Part shown: piece after piece, positions 22,673-31,773 of the stretch
How positions within the stretch are numbered: the first letter of the stretch is position 1
Layout of the letters: every line of letters begins with the position of its first letter
Assembly: GCF_013342145.1 (NCBI RefSeq)
Contig: NZ_JABUQZ010000001.1
Span: 1,922,001-1,986,000, forward strand
DNA length: 64,000 bases
Direction: 5' to 3'
DNA from: Haloterrigena gelatinilytica
Lineage (GTDB): Archaea > Halobacteriota > Halobacteria > Halobacteriales > Natrialbaceae
Translations under genes and position numbers: made by a program
Notes under the pieces: generated by a model
The model's input: only the letters and a program-made list of their open reading frames with translations
Told to the model about the DNA's origin: nothing
Database searches by the model: none

Positions 22673-22989
22673 GTCGGCGCGCGACCATCCGAACGCGCCA
22701 CGACGACCCCGAACTCGTCGCGCGGGCGCTTCGCCCGGACAACACCGACGAGATGGAGACGGTCGTCGAGCGCGACGGCAACGAGACCGAGACCGAGGGC
22801 GCCGTCGTCACGCACATCGAACGCGAGACGACCGGCGGCCTCCACTCGAACGTCGACGACTACGCGGTCAATCTCGAGGTGGCGATCGACGTGGCCCGCT
22901 CCGGACGGGACCGACGGGAACAGCGCGAGCAACCAGCGGACGCGGGGAGCGCGTCCGATGCGGACAGCGACACTACAGATACATCATGA
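22669..22989 (+). CDS. pcc1: KEOPS complex subunit Pcc1
   Basis: The 106-residue product has ATIRTRHDDPELVARALRPD at residues 5-24 and DDYAVNLEVAIDVARSG-like strands before an acidic tail, matching the small dimerising Pcc1 subunit. KEOPS makes the t6A base at position 37 of ANN-decoding tRNAs. The gene overlaps RecJ-like (ATGA at 22669) and eS1 (ATGA at 22986), tying tRNA modification to ribosomal protein expression. Confidence 0.88.
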   Translation: MSRRATIRTRHDDPELVARALRPDNTDEMETVVERDGNETETEGAVVTHIERETTGGLHSNVDDYAVNLEVAIDVARSGRDRREQREQPADAGSASDADSDTTDTS

Positions 22990-23624
22990 GTGAACGATCA
23001 GTTTCACGCGCGAAACAGGAGAAGCGGTGGTACACCGTCCTGGCACCCGAACAGTTCGACCGCCAGGAACTCGGCGAAACCCCCGCTGACGAACCGGAAA
23101 AGGTCTACGACCGAACCATCGAAACGACGCTGGGCGAACTCAACAACAACGCCAGCGAGAACAACACCAAGCTGACCTTCAAGATCACCGACGTCGGCAG
23201 CGACTCGGCGTACACGGAGTTCGTCGAGCACTCCCTGACCCGGGACTACCTGCGTTCGCTGGTCCGACGGGGCGCCTCGAAGGTCGAGGCGTACGTCACC
23301 GTCCTCACGACGGACGACTACCGCGTCCAGATCCAGCCCGTCGCCTTCACGACCAAGAAGGCCGACGCGAGCCAGGAGAAGGCCATCCGCAACCAGATGG
23401 TCGAGATGATCGAGGAGGCCGCCGCCGAGCGCTCCTTCGAGGAACTCATCGACAGCGTCGTCGAGGGTCGACTCTCCTCGGGGATCTACGGCGAAGCCAA
23501 GACGATCTACCCGCTGCGCCGCGTCGAGATCCAGAAGGCCACCCTCGAGGCCCACCCCGAGGAAGTCGCCGAAGAGGAAGCGACCGCGGTCGACGTCGAC
23601 GAAGACGACGTCGCGGCCGAATAA
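22986..23624 (+). CDS. rps3ae: 30S ribosomal protein S3Ae (eS1)
   Basis: The 212-residue product starts MSERSVSRAKQEKRWYTVLA and contains LGELNNNASENNTKLTFKI, TRDYLRSLVRRGASKVEAY and a C-terminal YPLRRVEIQKATLEAHPEEV, all diagnostic of archaeal eS1. An acidic tail of about 25 residues is added, as in other haloarchaea. It overlaps Pcc1 by 4 bases and ends the operon at 23624. Confidence 0.97.
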   Translation: MSERSVSRAKQEKRWYTVLAPEQFDRQELGETPADEPEKVYDRTIETTLGELNNNASENNTKLTFKITDVGSDSAYTEFVEHSLTRDYLRSLVRRGASKVEAYVTVLTTDDYRVQIQPVAFTTKKADASQEKAIRNQMVEMIEEAAAERSFEELIDSVVEGRLSSGIYGEAKTIYPLRRVEIQKATLEAHPEEVAEEEATAVDVDEDDVAAE

Positions 23625-23740
23625 GCGGCCCCGGATTCGTATCCGGACTCGAGTTTCGCCGCGAATCTCGAGGTTCGCCCGTCGAACCGCAAACCGAGAA
23701 CCGAGAATCGAGATCGATTTTTTCGCCGTCGTCGAGATAC

Positions 23741-24030
23741 CCGTGGAGTCCTACGAGCGACTGGGTTCGAGTCTGATCCTGCTCGAGTAGCCCGAGGATG
23801 AGCGCGAGCAAATCCAGGCGCAGGTGCCCGAGTTCGACGGGCCGTCGATCGAATACGCGTGGCCGCTCTCCGACACCGACTGCGCCGGCACTAGCGCGGC
23901 CAGTCGGACTTTCCTCGAGGAAGCGGACGACGATTCGGTCATTCGAAATGCGAACGGTTTCGGCCTCGGATTCGTCGCGGGCGAATCGCTCGCTTCGCCT
24001 TCGTCTGAACTCCGAAAGGCATCGCGCTGA
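23741..24030 (+). pseudogene. Gene remnant after eS1, broken by an in-frame stop
   Basis: One frame reads as normal haloarchaeal coding sequence: SYERLGSSLILLE, then a TAG (about 23788-23790), then an acidic stretch including VPEFDGPSIEYAWPLSDTDC and FLEEADDDSVIRNANGFGLG. Codon use is GC-ending throughout, and there is no start codon for the second part except an internal ATG at 23824 (another frame). It looks like a decayed gene of unknown type. The remainder of the 23625-24108 gap has no feature. Confidence 0.35.
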
Positions 24031-24072
24031 GCGGTGCGCCAGTCGGAGACACGTTCGGTGTGCGCGGTTGCC

Positions 24073-24104
24073 ACAACACCCGTTGTAACTATATCAACAA
24101 ACTG
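24073..24104 (+). promoter_or_regulatory. Promoter/operator of the MFS gene
   Basis: ACAAC-ACCC-GTTGT (24073-24086) is a short palindrome next to ACTATAT (24088-24094), a candidate TATA box, in an AT-rich island. The TATA lies only about 15-20 bases before ATG 24109, so transcription may start inside the annotated gene. A TrmB-type repressor encoded downstream is a natural candidate to bind here. Confidence 0.4.
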
Positions 24105-24108
24105 TTAT

Positions 24109-25347
24109 ATGCAAGCGGATCGTTCCGGTCTTGCTGTGAACGACCGACTGTCGAATCTTTTTCAATCCGCCGACGACGTCCCGCGTACAGTCCGGACGGC
24201 ACGCGTCGCAAACGGTATCGCGTTCGTCATCCTCGGTGCGATCTTCGCGACGTGGGCGGTCCGAATCCCGGCCATCGAAACGCTCCTCCGCCTCAGTAAG
24301 GCAGACATCGGTATCGCGCTCCTCGGACTCGCCGTCGGAAGCGTTCTGGGCCTCATCGCCAGCGGCGTTCTCGTCGCCCGTTACGGTGCCAAAGCGGTCG
24401 TCCGCCTCGCGATCGTCACCTACTGTCTCCTCCTCCCGGTCATCCCCCTTTCGGGAGGTCTGTACTCCCTCCTCGCCGTTCTGGCCGGGTTCGGGTTCGG
24501 AAAGGGCCTCCTCGACGTCGCCGCAAACACGCAAGCGCTTCACATCGAACGGGTCTACCCCCGACAGATCATGGGCGGCTTCCACGCGCTCTACAGCGCC
24601 GGCGCACTCCTCGGTTCGCTCGTCGGTGCCCTCTTCACCGGCCTCGGGCTGAGCGCACGGGCTCACTTTCTCGTCCTCGCGGCGACCTTCCTCGCGATCG
24701 GCCTCGCTGCGAGCGTCTGGCTCCTCCCTCCGGACGAAGACGACGCCGACGAGACGGATACCGAATTCGCACTTCCCTCCAGAGAGATACTCGGATTCTG
24801 CCTCATCGGGTTCTGCGCGCTGCTCGTCGAGGGGATCGCGAACGACTGGAGTGCCGTCTTTTTGGAGGGGGCGGCCGGCGCACGTCCGGCGGTCGCGGCG
24901 CTCGGATTCGCCGCGTTCGCGCTGGCGATGACGCTCGGTCGGTTCGCCGCCGACCGCGCCGTCGATGCGATCGGCCCCCGGCGGTTCATTCGGCTGACGG
25001 TAGCTATCTCCGCCCTCGGAGTCATCGTCACGCTCGTCCCGATCCCACCCGTCGCGCTTCTCGGTTTCGGGATCCTCGGCTTCGGGATCGGCGGCGTCGC
25101 CCCGGTCAACCTCAGTCTCGTCGGCCGGGCCGACCTCGAGCGATCCTCGGAATCAGCTGTCGCCGCCGTCTCGACCTCGAGCTACGCCGGCTTCGCAGTC
25201 GGCCCGGTCGCAATCGGGCTACTGGCGGACGCCACCTCGCTCCGAATCGCCTTCCTCCCGGCGATCGGCGTTGCCGCCGTCATCGCGACACTGACGTTCA
25301 CGCTCCCCGGGAGAGGCGGATCATCCCCAGCAGTACGCTCGGACTAG
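24109..25347 (+). CDS. Major facilitator superfamily transporter
   Basis: ATG 24109 gives 412 residues with about 12 hydrophobic spans; the loop after helix 2 (LIASGVLVARYGAKAVVR) resembles the MFS cytoplasmic signature. Gly/Ala-rich helices and the overall form resemble YbjJ/FucP-like carriers for sugars or related solutes. Because the TATA box is so close, GTG 24136 (VNDRLSNLF) may be the true start. It is convergent with a TrmB family regulator, whose stop overlaps its own by 4 bases, suggesting sugar-responsive control. Confidence 0.85.
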   Translation: MQADRSGLAVNDRLSNLFQSADDVPRTVRTARVANGIAFVILGAIFATWAVRIPAIETLLRLSKADIGIALLGLAVGSVLGLIASGVLVARYGAKAVVRLAIVTYCLLLPVIPLSGGLYSLLAVLAGFGFGKGLLDVAANTQALHIERVYPRQIMGGFHALYSAGALLGSLVGALFTGLGLSARAHFLVLAATFLAIGLAASVWLLPPDEDDADETDTEFALPSREILGFCLIGFCALLVEGIANDWSAVFLEGAAGARPAVAALGFAAFALAMTLGRFAADRAVDAIGPRRFIRLTVAISALGVIVTLVPIPPVALLGFGILGFGIGGVAPVNLSLVGRADLERSSESAVAAVSTSSYAGFAVGPVAIGLLADATSLRIAFLPAIGVAAVIATLTFTLPGRGGSSPAVRSD

Positions 25348-26432
25348 ACGGGACGGATATCCGTCGCCTCGGAGAGTTCTTCGACGACGATACGGTCGGC
25401 CGCGATATCCTCGATTGCCGCGCCGGGCCCCCCGACGGTGTATCGTGTGTCGTCGGCTTCGAAGACGACGGTGGCCTTCGCCGCGAGTTCGAGCAGCGTC
25501 GCGGGAGTTTCGTCGCGTGTACCCGTGTACTCGACGGCGACGAACTCGCCGGAGAGTGAGAGTCGCCGCCCGTCCGCTCTCGACCTCCCGATTACGCGGC
25601 CCCGGATCGTCGCGCCGGCGTCGAGGGCGAGTTCGATGCCGCGCACGCAGTCGGTTATTTCGACGAACGTGAACGGGGCCTCAGCACTGCGCGCATCGTG
25701 GACGACGTCGTAGACCTCGCGGAGCCGAGTGAGGAAGTACCAGTGGAACGCGTAAGCTGTCGCGTAGTCGTCGACGAGGACTCCGTATTCGTTCGTCCGA
25801 CGGCCGCGAGTCGCGTAACACGCTTGCTGCCGGTCCGCCAATAGGAGAAACGGGCCCGGAAGTGTCCGTCGCCGGACCTCGTGACTGATCCCCCGAAGCT
25901 CCTCGGAAGCCGGCGGCGTCTCCTCGGGTGGAACGAACAGGGACAGATGGATTCGAACGCCGCGCTCGTAGGCCGCTCGAAGCGCGGAGCGGAGGCGCTC
26001 GACCTGCGTGTCCGTCGCGGCGAGTTGAAGGTGGTTCTCGGCGTTCGAGACGACCGTTCGGGCGTGGTCGAAGACGGTGCGAAATCGCCGAACGACGCTC
26101 ACCTCGCCTCCCAGTTCGTCGGGAGCTTCGTAGCGATCCTCGATGGCGTTGATCGCGTTCTCGAACCGGCTGACGGTCGACCGAAGCGAGGAGAGCGCGT
26201 CGCTCGGATCGACGGGGTGAGCGGTGAGGGTGTCTCGGTCGTAGAGCGTCACGTAGCCCTCGTCTTCGAGGGATCGCAGAACGTCGTAGATACGCGCTCG
26301 CGGCACGGCGCTGGCCGTCGCGAGTTCGCTCGCTGACGACGGCCCGGTTTCCAGTAGCGAGATGTACGCGTCGGCCTCGTACGGCGAAAACCCGGCTTCG
26401 TTCAGTATCGTGCGAAGCTCGTCTGACTCCAT
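25344..26432 (-). CDS. TrmB family transcriptional regulator
   Basis: The 362-residue product begins with a TrmB-type winged helix: GFSPYEADAYISLLETGPSS, then ELATASAVPRARIYDVLRSL and EDEGYVTLYD. A short coiled region (about 75-100) precedes a large effector domain with a PLD-like fold and a beta-rich C-terminus, as in TrmB sugar-sensing regulators. It is convergent with the MFS transporter and probably responds to the carried solute. It could also act on the alcohol dehydrogenase gene, which diverges from it across a 233-base spacer. Confidence 0.88.
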   Translation of the reverse strand: MESDELRTILNEAGFSPYEADAYISLLETGPSSASELATASAVPRARIYDVLRSLEDEGYVTLYDRDTLTAHPVDPSDALSSLRSTVSRFENAINAIEDRYEAPDELGGEVSVVRRFRTVFDHARTVVSNAENHLQLAATDTQVERLRSALRAAYERGVRIHLSLFVPPEETPPASEELRGISHEVRRRTLPGPFLLLADRQQACYATRGRRTNEYGVLVDDYATAYAFHWYFLTRLREVYDVVHDARSAEAPFTFVEITDCVRGIELALDAGATIRGRVIGRSRADGRRLSLSGEFVAVEYTGTRDETPATLLELAAKATVVFEADDTRYTVGGPGAAIEDIAADRIVVEELSEATDIRPV

Positions 26433-26633
26433 TCGCGGAATACTCCGTCGTCCAGGTGCCTAACTCTTGAGACGATCCGTCTCGCTACCCGACGTATCCG
26501 CCGCGACCTGAATCGGGCGGTACCGATCCGGCGGCCGTTCGTATTCAGCGTATTCGTCGCGACGGCGATCGCGCGGTCGCTGTCCGTTCCGTTACTCGCT
26601 CGACCGCTGCCGAACGGTTCACCGCTGCTCTCG

Positions 26634-26640
26634 CTTTTAA
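26634..26640 (+). promoter_or_regulatory. TATA box of the alcohol dehydrogenase gene
   Basis: CTTTTAA sits about 28 bases before ATG 26666, the spacing expected for a leaderless haloarchaeal transcript. The rest of the 26433-26665 spacer shows no other feature. Confidence 0.45.
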
Positions 26641-26665
26641 CAGTCCGCGTCCCGTACGGCCGCCC

Positions 26666-27895
26666 ATGAGTTCTCGCTCGAGCGAAAGCGACCGCGATCC
26701 GTCCGTCCGTTTCGACTACGACCCGGCGACGATCCGCTTCGGCGCCGGTAGCGTCGACGATCTCGAGGCCGAACTCGAGGCTCAGGGTGCAGAGCGCGCG
26801 CTGGTCGTCTGCGGCTCGACGGTGGGGGAGACGCCGACAGTGATCGAGCCGGTGAAATCGGGGCTGGGAGACCGGCTGGCCGGCGTGTTCGACGAGACGT
26901 CGGCGGCGAAGCGGCTCTCGACGGCGCTGGCGGGGCGCGACCGCCTCGAGGCCGAGGACGCCGACGCGATCGTGAGCGTCGGCGGCGGCAGCAGCCTCGA
27001 CGTCGCGACGGTCATCAGCGTCCTCGCGGCCAACGGCTACGGCCCGGCGGCCGCCGGCCGGGAACTCGCCGAGACGGGGACGCTTCCGATCCCCGACGAG
27101 GGGCTGGTGCCGATCGTCGCGGTGCCGACGACGCTCGCGGGCGCCGACCTCTCGACCGTCGCCGGCATCGCCGCCGATCCCGACGAGGGACCCGTCGACG
27201 AGCCGGTCAGCGGCGGCGTCTCCCACCCCGACCTGATGCCCGCGGCGGCGGTCTACGATCCCGAACTGGTCGCGACCACGCCGGACTCGGTCCTCGCCGG
27301 CTCGGCGATGAACGGCTTCGACAAGGGTATCGAGACGCTCTACGCCGCCAACGCGACGCCCGTGACCGACGCGACGGCCAGACACGGCCTCGAGAAACTC
27401 GAGGACGGCCTCCGGGCGTTCGGCGACGGCGACCGCGACGCGGGGACCTTCGAGACGCTCCTCGAGGGGCTCGTCCTCGTCCAGTACGGCATCTCCCGAC
27501 CCGGCGAAACGACGCTCTCGATCGTCCACGCCTTCGGCCACGGGCTGACGGCCGGCTACGACGTCCAGCAGGGGGCCGCCCACGGGATCGTCGTCCCGCA
27601 CGTCCTCGAGTATCTCTTCGAACGGGATGACGTGGACGCACGGGCGGGAATGCTCGCGAACGCGCTCGGCGTCGGCGACGCCGCGGACCGCGGTGCGGCG
27701 GTCGTCGAGGCGGTCGCGGAGATTCGGGACGGGCTCGACCTCCCCGCGCAGTTGCGCGAGGTCGACGGCCCCCGTCCCGAGGAGTTCGCCGCCGTCGCGG
27801 AGGCGATCCTCGACGACGCGTTCATGGCGAACGCGCCGCCGGGACTCGAGCCGTCGGTCGAGGAGATCGAGAGGATCCTCGAGTCGGCGTGGTAG
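26666..27895 (+). CDS. Iron-containing alcohol dehydrogenase family protein
   Basis: This 409-residue enzyme has the fold markers of group III (iron-type) alcohol dehydrogenases: RFGAGSVDDL near residue 30, SVGGGSSLDVATVI (about 106-119) for NAD(P) binding, VAVPTTLAGADLS (about 150-162), and metal ligands in SIVHAFGHGLTAGYD (about 284-298) and GAAHGIVVPHVLEY. It interconverts an alcohol or aldehyde using NAD(P)H, but the substrate cannot be read. It is monocistronic, with its own TATA box. Confidence 0.88.
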   Translation: MSSRSSESDRDPSVRFDYDPATIRFGAGSVDDLEAELEAQGAERALVVCGSTVGETPTVIEPVKSGLGDRLAGVFDETSAAKRLSTALAGRDRLEAEDADAIVSVGGGSSLDVATVISVLAANGYGPAAAGRELAETGTLPIPDEGLVPIVAVPTTLAGADLSTVAGIAADPDEGPVDEPVSGGVSHPDLMPAAAVYDPELVATTPDSVLAGSAMNGFDKGIETLYAANATPVTDATARHGLEKLEDGLRAFGDGDRDAGTFETLLEGLVLVQYGISRPGETTLSIVHAFGHGLTAGYDVQQGAAHGIVVPHVLEYLFERDDVDARAGMLANALGVGDAADRGAAVVEAVAEIRDGLDLPAQLREVDGPRPEEFAAVAEAILDDAFMANAPPGLEPSVEEIERILESAW

Positions 27896-27939
27896 ACGCC
27901 GGTTCGTCGGTGCCGGCCGGGCGTTCGAACGAGCGGGCG

Positions 27940-28452
27940 TCAGGCGTTCGGTTCCGATGCTGACGGATTCGAGGCCGCCGGTGCCGACGACTCGGGCGAC
28001 TCGGACGATTCGAGCGACGACGGCGGTTCGACGCCCCGACGCGGCGGTCGCAGCCCGTCCTCGAGCGGCGAGCAGAGCCACGCCGCGTAGATCGCCGCGA
28101 TCGTCGTCCCCGCCGCGACGACGAACAGGACCGCCGGCGCCGCGAGGTGGACGATCCGGAGCACGGAGAGGCCGACCCCGCCGCCGAGAAAAGTGCTCAC
28201 GGCGACGGTGCGCAGTTGCTCGGGAATCAGCGAGAGGACCCGCTCGCGCCAGTAGACGGCGTAGCAGAACCCACAGAGCGCGCCGAGGACGACGGCGGCC
28301 GGGTGCGCCGTCGGTAACGGAACGCCGGTCTCCCGGGTCGCGAAGAAAGCGAATACCGGAAGGGCGACGACGAGTTCGACGAGTTCGCCGCGGCGACCGT
28401 CCGGCGTCGTCCACCCGTCCTCGTCGCGGAACCACTCGCGGAGCGAGAGCAT
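27940..28452 (-). CDS. Haloarchaeal membrane protein, unknown
   Basis: The 170-residue product begins with a charged segment (MLSLREWFRDEDGWTTPDG) and has about four hydrophobic spans (near residues 25-40, 50-70, 85-100 and 103-125). It ends in a Ser/Pro/Glu-rich acidic tail that should be cytoplasmic. No family is recognised. It lies between the alcohol dehydrogenase and a histidine kinase, each transcribed away from or next to it, so context gives no clear role. Confidence 0.7.
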   Translation of the reverse strand: MLSLREWFRDEDGWTTPDGRRGELVELVVALPVFAFFATRETGVPLPTAHPAAVVLGALCGFCYAVYWRERVLSLIPEQLRTVAVSTFLGGGVGLSVLRIVHLAAPAVLFVVAAGTTIAAIYAAWLCSPLEDGLRPPRRGVEPPSSLESSESPESSAPAASNPSASEPNA

Positions 28453-28556
28453 CGGTCTCGCTATCGACGTTCGAGCCGTCGTGTTACTAATCTAACGATC
28501 GGTCGGTTCTCGAGGTACCGACCGAGTTCGGCCCCGAATAGCGACCCCGGAGCCGC

Positions 28557-30923
28557 TCACTCCCGAACGACCGGGTCGGGGAACGCCGCGAAGAAGGTCG
28601 ATCCCTCGCCGGGCTCGGAATCGACCCAGATGTCGCCGCCGTGGCGCTCGACGATCCGCTGACAGAGCGCCAGCCCGATGCCGGTCCCGTCGTACTCCTC
28701 GCGGCTGTGCAGCCGTTCGAACACCTCGAAGATCCGCTCCCGTTCCCCGGGCTCGATGCCGATCCCCTCGTCGCTGACCGAGACGATCCACTGCCGCCCG
28801 TCCCGTCGGGCCGTGATCTCGACCCGCGGCGGCTCGTCGCCGCTGTACTCGAGGGCGTTCGTCAGCAGGTTCTGAAACAGCTGGTGGAGCTGGTTTCGGT
28901 CGCCGGCGACGGTCGGCAGGTCGCCGACGTCGATCTCGGCGTCGGACTCCGCGATCCGGAGTCGGAGATCCGTCAGGACGTCGTCGATCACGGCCTCGAG
29001 ATCGACCGGTTCGAACGGCTCGCCCCGCGTCTCGATCCGGGAGTACGCGAGCAGGGCCTCGATCATGGCCTTCATCCGCTCGGCGCCGTCGACCGCGAAC
29101 TCGAGGAACTCCTCGCCGTCGTCGTCGAGTCGGTCGGCGTACCGGTTCTCGATCAGTTGCAGGTAGCTCGAGACCATCCGCAGGGGCTCCTGGAGGTCGT
29201 GGCTGGCCGCGTAGGCGAACTGCTCTAACCGCTCGTTGGACTGCTCGAGGCGCTCGATCGTCTCCTCCAAGGTCACTTCGTAGCGCTTGCGCTCGAGTTC
29301 GTACCGGACCCACTGCCCCATCAGGTCGAGGAACGTCCGCTCGGACTCGGTGAAGGGCTCCTCCCGGGGCGCAGTCGAGACGAAGAAGAACGTCCTGTCG
29401 AGGTCGTCCGCGATCGAGAGCCGCGTGCCGAGGTATGACTCGACGCCGAACTCCTCGTAGGCCGCCGTCCCCTCGAACCCGGTGGCTTCGGGATCGGTGA
29501 TCGACGCGGTGTCGGTCGCCGCGTCGTCCCCGGTCGCGTCCGTCTCGTCGGCGAACACGCGACAGTAGGTCTCCGAGAGGGAAACCTCGGCGCCCGGTCG
29601 GAGGTGCTCGTGGTCGCCGCTGACGGCCTCGACGACGAACCGGTCGGTCTCGGGGTCGATCCGGGCCAGCCCGCCGAGCTCGAGGTCGAACCGGTCGCAG
29701 CCGAGTTCGAAGACGGACTGGAGCTTCTCGTCGAACGACCGGTCGGGATCGGACGCGATCTCATACAGGCGGCGCTGGGCGCGCTCGCGTTCCTTGCGCT
29801 CGCTGATGTCGCGGACGATCGCGAGCATGCACGGTCGGCCGTCGACCGTGATCTTCGACGCCGAGAGCTCCGCCGGAATCGGCTCGCCCTCCTTCGGGAG
29901 ACAGCTCAGCTCGTCCGTCCAGCCGGCCCCCTCCTCGAAGACGGTGTCGACGAACTCGCGGAACGCCTCCATCTCGTGGGGATGGCAGGCCGACGGCCCG
30001 AGCTCGAGCAGTTCCTCGCGGGAGTAGCCCAGCATCTCACAGCCCGCCGGGTTGGCCTCGAGGATCTCGTCGGCGTACGGGTCGTTGATGAAGATCGCGT
30101 CCTGGCTGTGCTCGAAGATCTTCCGGAACCGCTCGGTCGCGCGCTCGAGGGCCGCGTTCCCGACCGTCCGCTCGCGCAACGTGGTCGTCATCCGTTCGAC
30201 CTCGCGAGCGGGGCGATCCGGGCCGAAGAACTCCGCCGGAGGCGTGTAGTAGACGTTCCGTGAGACGACGCCGTCGTGGACGAGCAGCGGGTGCGTGCGG
30301 ATCACCTCGTGGACGACGTCGGCGGGGAATCGCTCGCGGTTGTACTGACAGCAGACGGCGTACGGCTCGCCCTCGTAGATCGAGTTGAGAATCGCCTCGT
30401 ACTCGACGAGGTGATCGAGGTCGGTATCGCCGTCGTTCAGGGCCCACGTCATCTCGGCGGTCGCCCGGATACCCGTGAAGTCGTCTTCCTCGGTCGCCTC
30501 CGCGAGCGACTCCTCCCAGAACCGCACCATCGCGTTGCGGTCGAACTCGCCGGTCCGACGGTAGGTGTCCGCGGGCGTCACCACCGAGAGCGCGCCCGAC
30601 TCGAGGGCGTCGTCGACGTCGATGCCGTACTCCCGCATCGCCGACAGGACGTCGGCCCTGTCGTTCTCGTCGGCGATATAGAGACAGCGCTCGCCGCGCT
30701 CGAGCCCGCGGCGGACGAAGGGAATCACGGCGCTGAACTGCTCGTCGCGGTCCTCGTAGAGGAGCGCGACGTGATCGGTCGAATCGTCGTGATCGTGATC
30801 GGACTCGTCAGGGGACTCGACCCGCCCGTGAAACGCCGGATTCTCCCGGGAAGACTCGAGATCGGAACCGATTCCGAGCGCCGGCGATCGCTGGCGGTCG
30901 TCGCGATTCGCCCGCTGGTTCAT
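28557..30923 (-). CDS. Soluble histidine kinase (MEDS-PAS-GAF-HisKA-HATPase)
   Basis: The 788-residue kinase starts with an acidic linker and a MEDS domain (HVALLYEDRDEQFSAVIPFV, about 51-70), which often binds hydrocarbons or one-carbon compounds. A PAS domain (about 265-385) and a GAF domain (about 400-550) follow. Then come HisKA (AASHDLQEPLRMVSSY, with the phosphoacceptor His) and a HATPase with FQNLLTNALEYS, SDEGIGI and GTGIGLALC. There are no membrane spans, so it senses a cytoplasmic signal. No response regulator is adjacent, as is common in haloarchaea. Confidence 0.93.
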   Translation of the reverse strand: MNQRANRDDRQRSPALGIGSDLESSRENPAFHGRVESPDESDHDHDDSTDHVALLYEDRDEQFSAVIPFVRRGLERGERCLYIADENDRADVLSAMREYGIDVDDALESGALSVVTPADTYRRTGEFDRNAMVRFWEESLAEATEEDDFTGIRATAEMTWALNDGDTDLDHLVEYEAILNSIYEGEPYAVCCQYNRERFPADVVHEVIRTHPLLVHDGVVSRNVYYTPPAEFFGPDRPAREVERMTTTLRERTVGNAALERATERFRKIFEHSQDAIFINDPYADEILEANPAGCEMLGYSREELLELGPSACHPHEMEAFREFVDTVFEEGAGWTDELSCLPKEGEPIPAELSASKITVDGRPCMLAIVRDISERKERERAQRRLYEIASDPDRSFDEKLQSVFELGCDRFDLELGGLARIDPETDRFVVEAVSGDHEHLRPGAEVSLSETYCRVFADETDATGDDAATDTASITDPEATGFEGTAAYEEFGVESYLGTRLSIADDLDRTFFFVSTAPREEPFTESERTFLDLMGQWVRYELERKRYEVTLEETIERLEQSNERLEQFAYAASHDLQEPLRMVSSYLQLIENRYADRLDDDGEEFLEFAVDGAERMKAMIEALLAYSRIETRGEPFEPVDLEAVIDDVLTDLRLRIAESDAEIDVGDLPTVAGDRNQLHQLFQNLLTNALEYSGDEPPRVEITARRDGRQWIVSVSDEGIGIEPGERERIFEVFERLHSREEYDGTGIGLALCQRIVERHGGDIWVDSEPGEGSTFFAAFPDPVVRE

Positions 30924-31009
30924 TGGTACCTACTACTCGCGGTCGCCCATAAAATATGAGGGGCGCGTTTCGAAGTGAACTATCGTTCAGTAACGCCCGC
31001 GGAAACCGT

Positions 31010-31741
31010 TCACTCGTCCACGTACGACGGGCGCTCGGCGTACTCGATCGGATCGCGAACGCCGATGTTCCGGAACGCCTGCAGGCGGAACGCGCAGGCG
31101 TCGCAGGTGCCACAGGCCGGCTCGTTCTCGCGGTAACAGCTCCAGGTGTGTTCGTAGGGGACCTCGAGGTCGACGCCGCGCTCGGCGATATCCGTTTTCG
31201 ACCACTCGACGAACGGCGCTTCGATCGAGATGTCGGTCTCGGGTTTGGTCCCGACGTCGACCACGTTCTCGAAGGCCTCGAAGAACTCGGGACGACAGTC
31301 CGGATACCCCGAGAAGTCCTCGCTGTGGGCGCCGATGAAGACCGCGTCGCAGTCGTTGGCCTCGGCGTAGGAGACCGCCATCGCGAGCAGGTTCGCGTTC
31401 CGGAAGGGAACGTACGACGTGGGAATCTCGTCGCTCTCCATGTCGGCGTCTTCGACGGCCATTTCGTCGTCGGTCAGGCTCGAGGCGCCGATCGCCGAGA
31501 GGTGACCGGTCTCGATCCGCAGGAAGTCCGCGGCGTCGAGTTCGTCGGCCAGTCGGCGGGCGCACTCGAGTTCGCGGTCCTCGGTGCGCTGGCCGTAGGA
31601 GGTGTGCAGGGCGTAGATCTCGTAGCCCCGGTCGCGGGCCTCGTAGGCGGCGGTAGCGCTGTCCATCCCTCCCGAAAGGAGGACGGCGGCGCGTTTCTCG
31701 GTCGATTCGTCTCCGTCGGTTGCGGTGGTCGCGTCGGTCAT
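31010..31741 (-). CDS. queC: 7-cyano-7-deazaguanine synthase QueC
   Basis: ATG 31741 gives 243 residues. AAVLLSGGMDSATAAYEA (about 18-35) is the PP-loop for ATP; SYVPFRNANLLAMAVSYAEA (about 108-127), GAHSEDFSGYPDCRPEFF and the zinc-binding CGTCDACAFR near the end are QueC hallmarks. It converts 7-carboxy-7-deazaguanine to preQ0 with ATP and ammonia, feeding archaeosine in tRNA. It is last in a queD-queE-queC operon, 32 bases after queE. PreQ0 could also serve the viral DpdA-like enzyme at 13764. Confidence 0.96.
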   Translation of the reverse strand: MTDATTATDGDESTEKRAAVLLSGGMDSATAAYEARDRGYEIYALHTSYGQRTEDRELECARRLADELDAADFLRIETGHLSAIGASSLTDDEMAVEDADMESDEIPTSYVPFRNANLLAMAVSYAEANDCDAVFIGAHSEDFSGYPDCRPEFFEAFENVVDVGTKPETDISIEAPFVEWSKTDIAERGVDLEVPYEHTWSCYRENEPACGTCDACAFRLQAFRNIGVRDPIEYAERPSYVDE

Positions 31742-31773
31742 CGTAGTGCTCGTGGTCGAACGGTCGTCGGTCG

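Noticed and set aside
26402-28435. 677-aa minus-strand open frame opposite the alcohol dehydrogenase
   Set aside because: Arg/Asp-rich shadow of two real genes, with no start context or domain.
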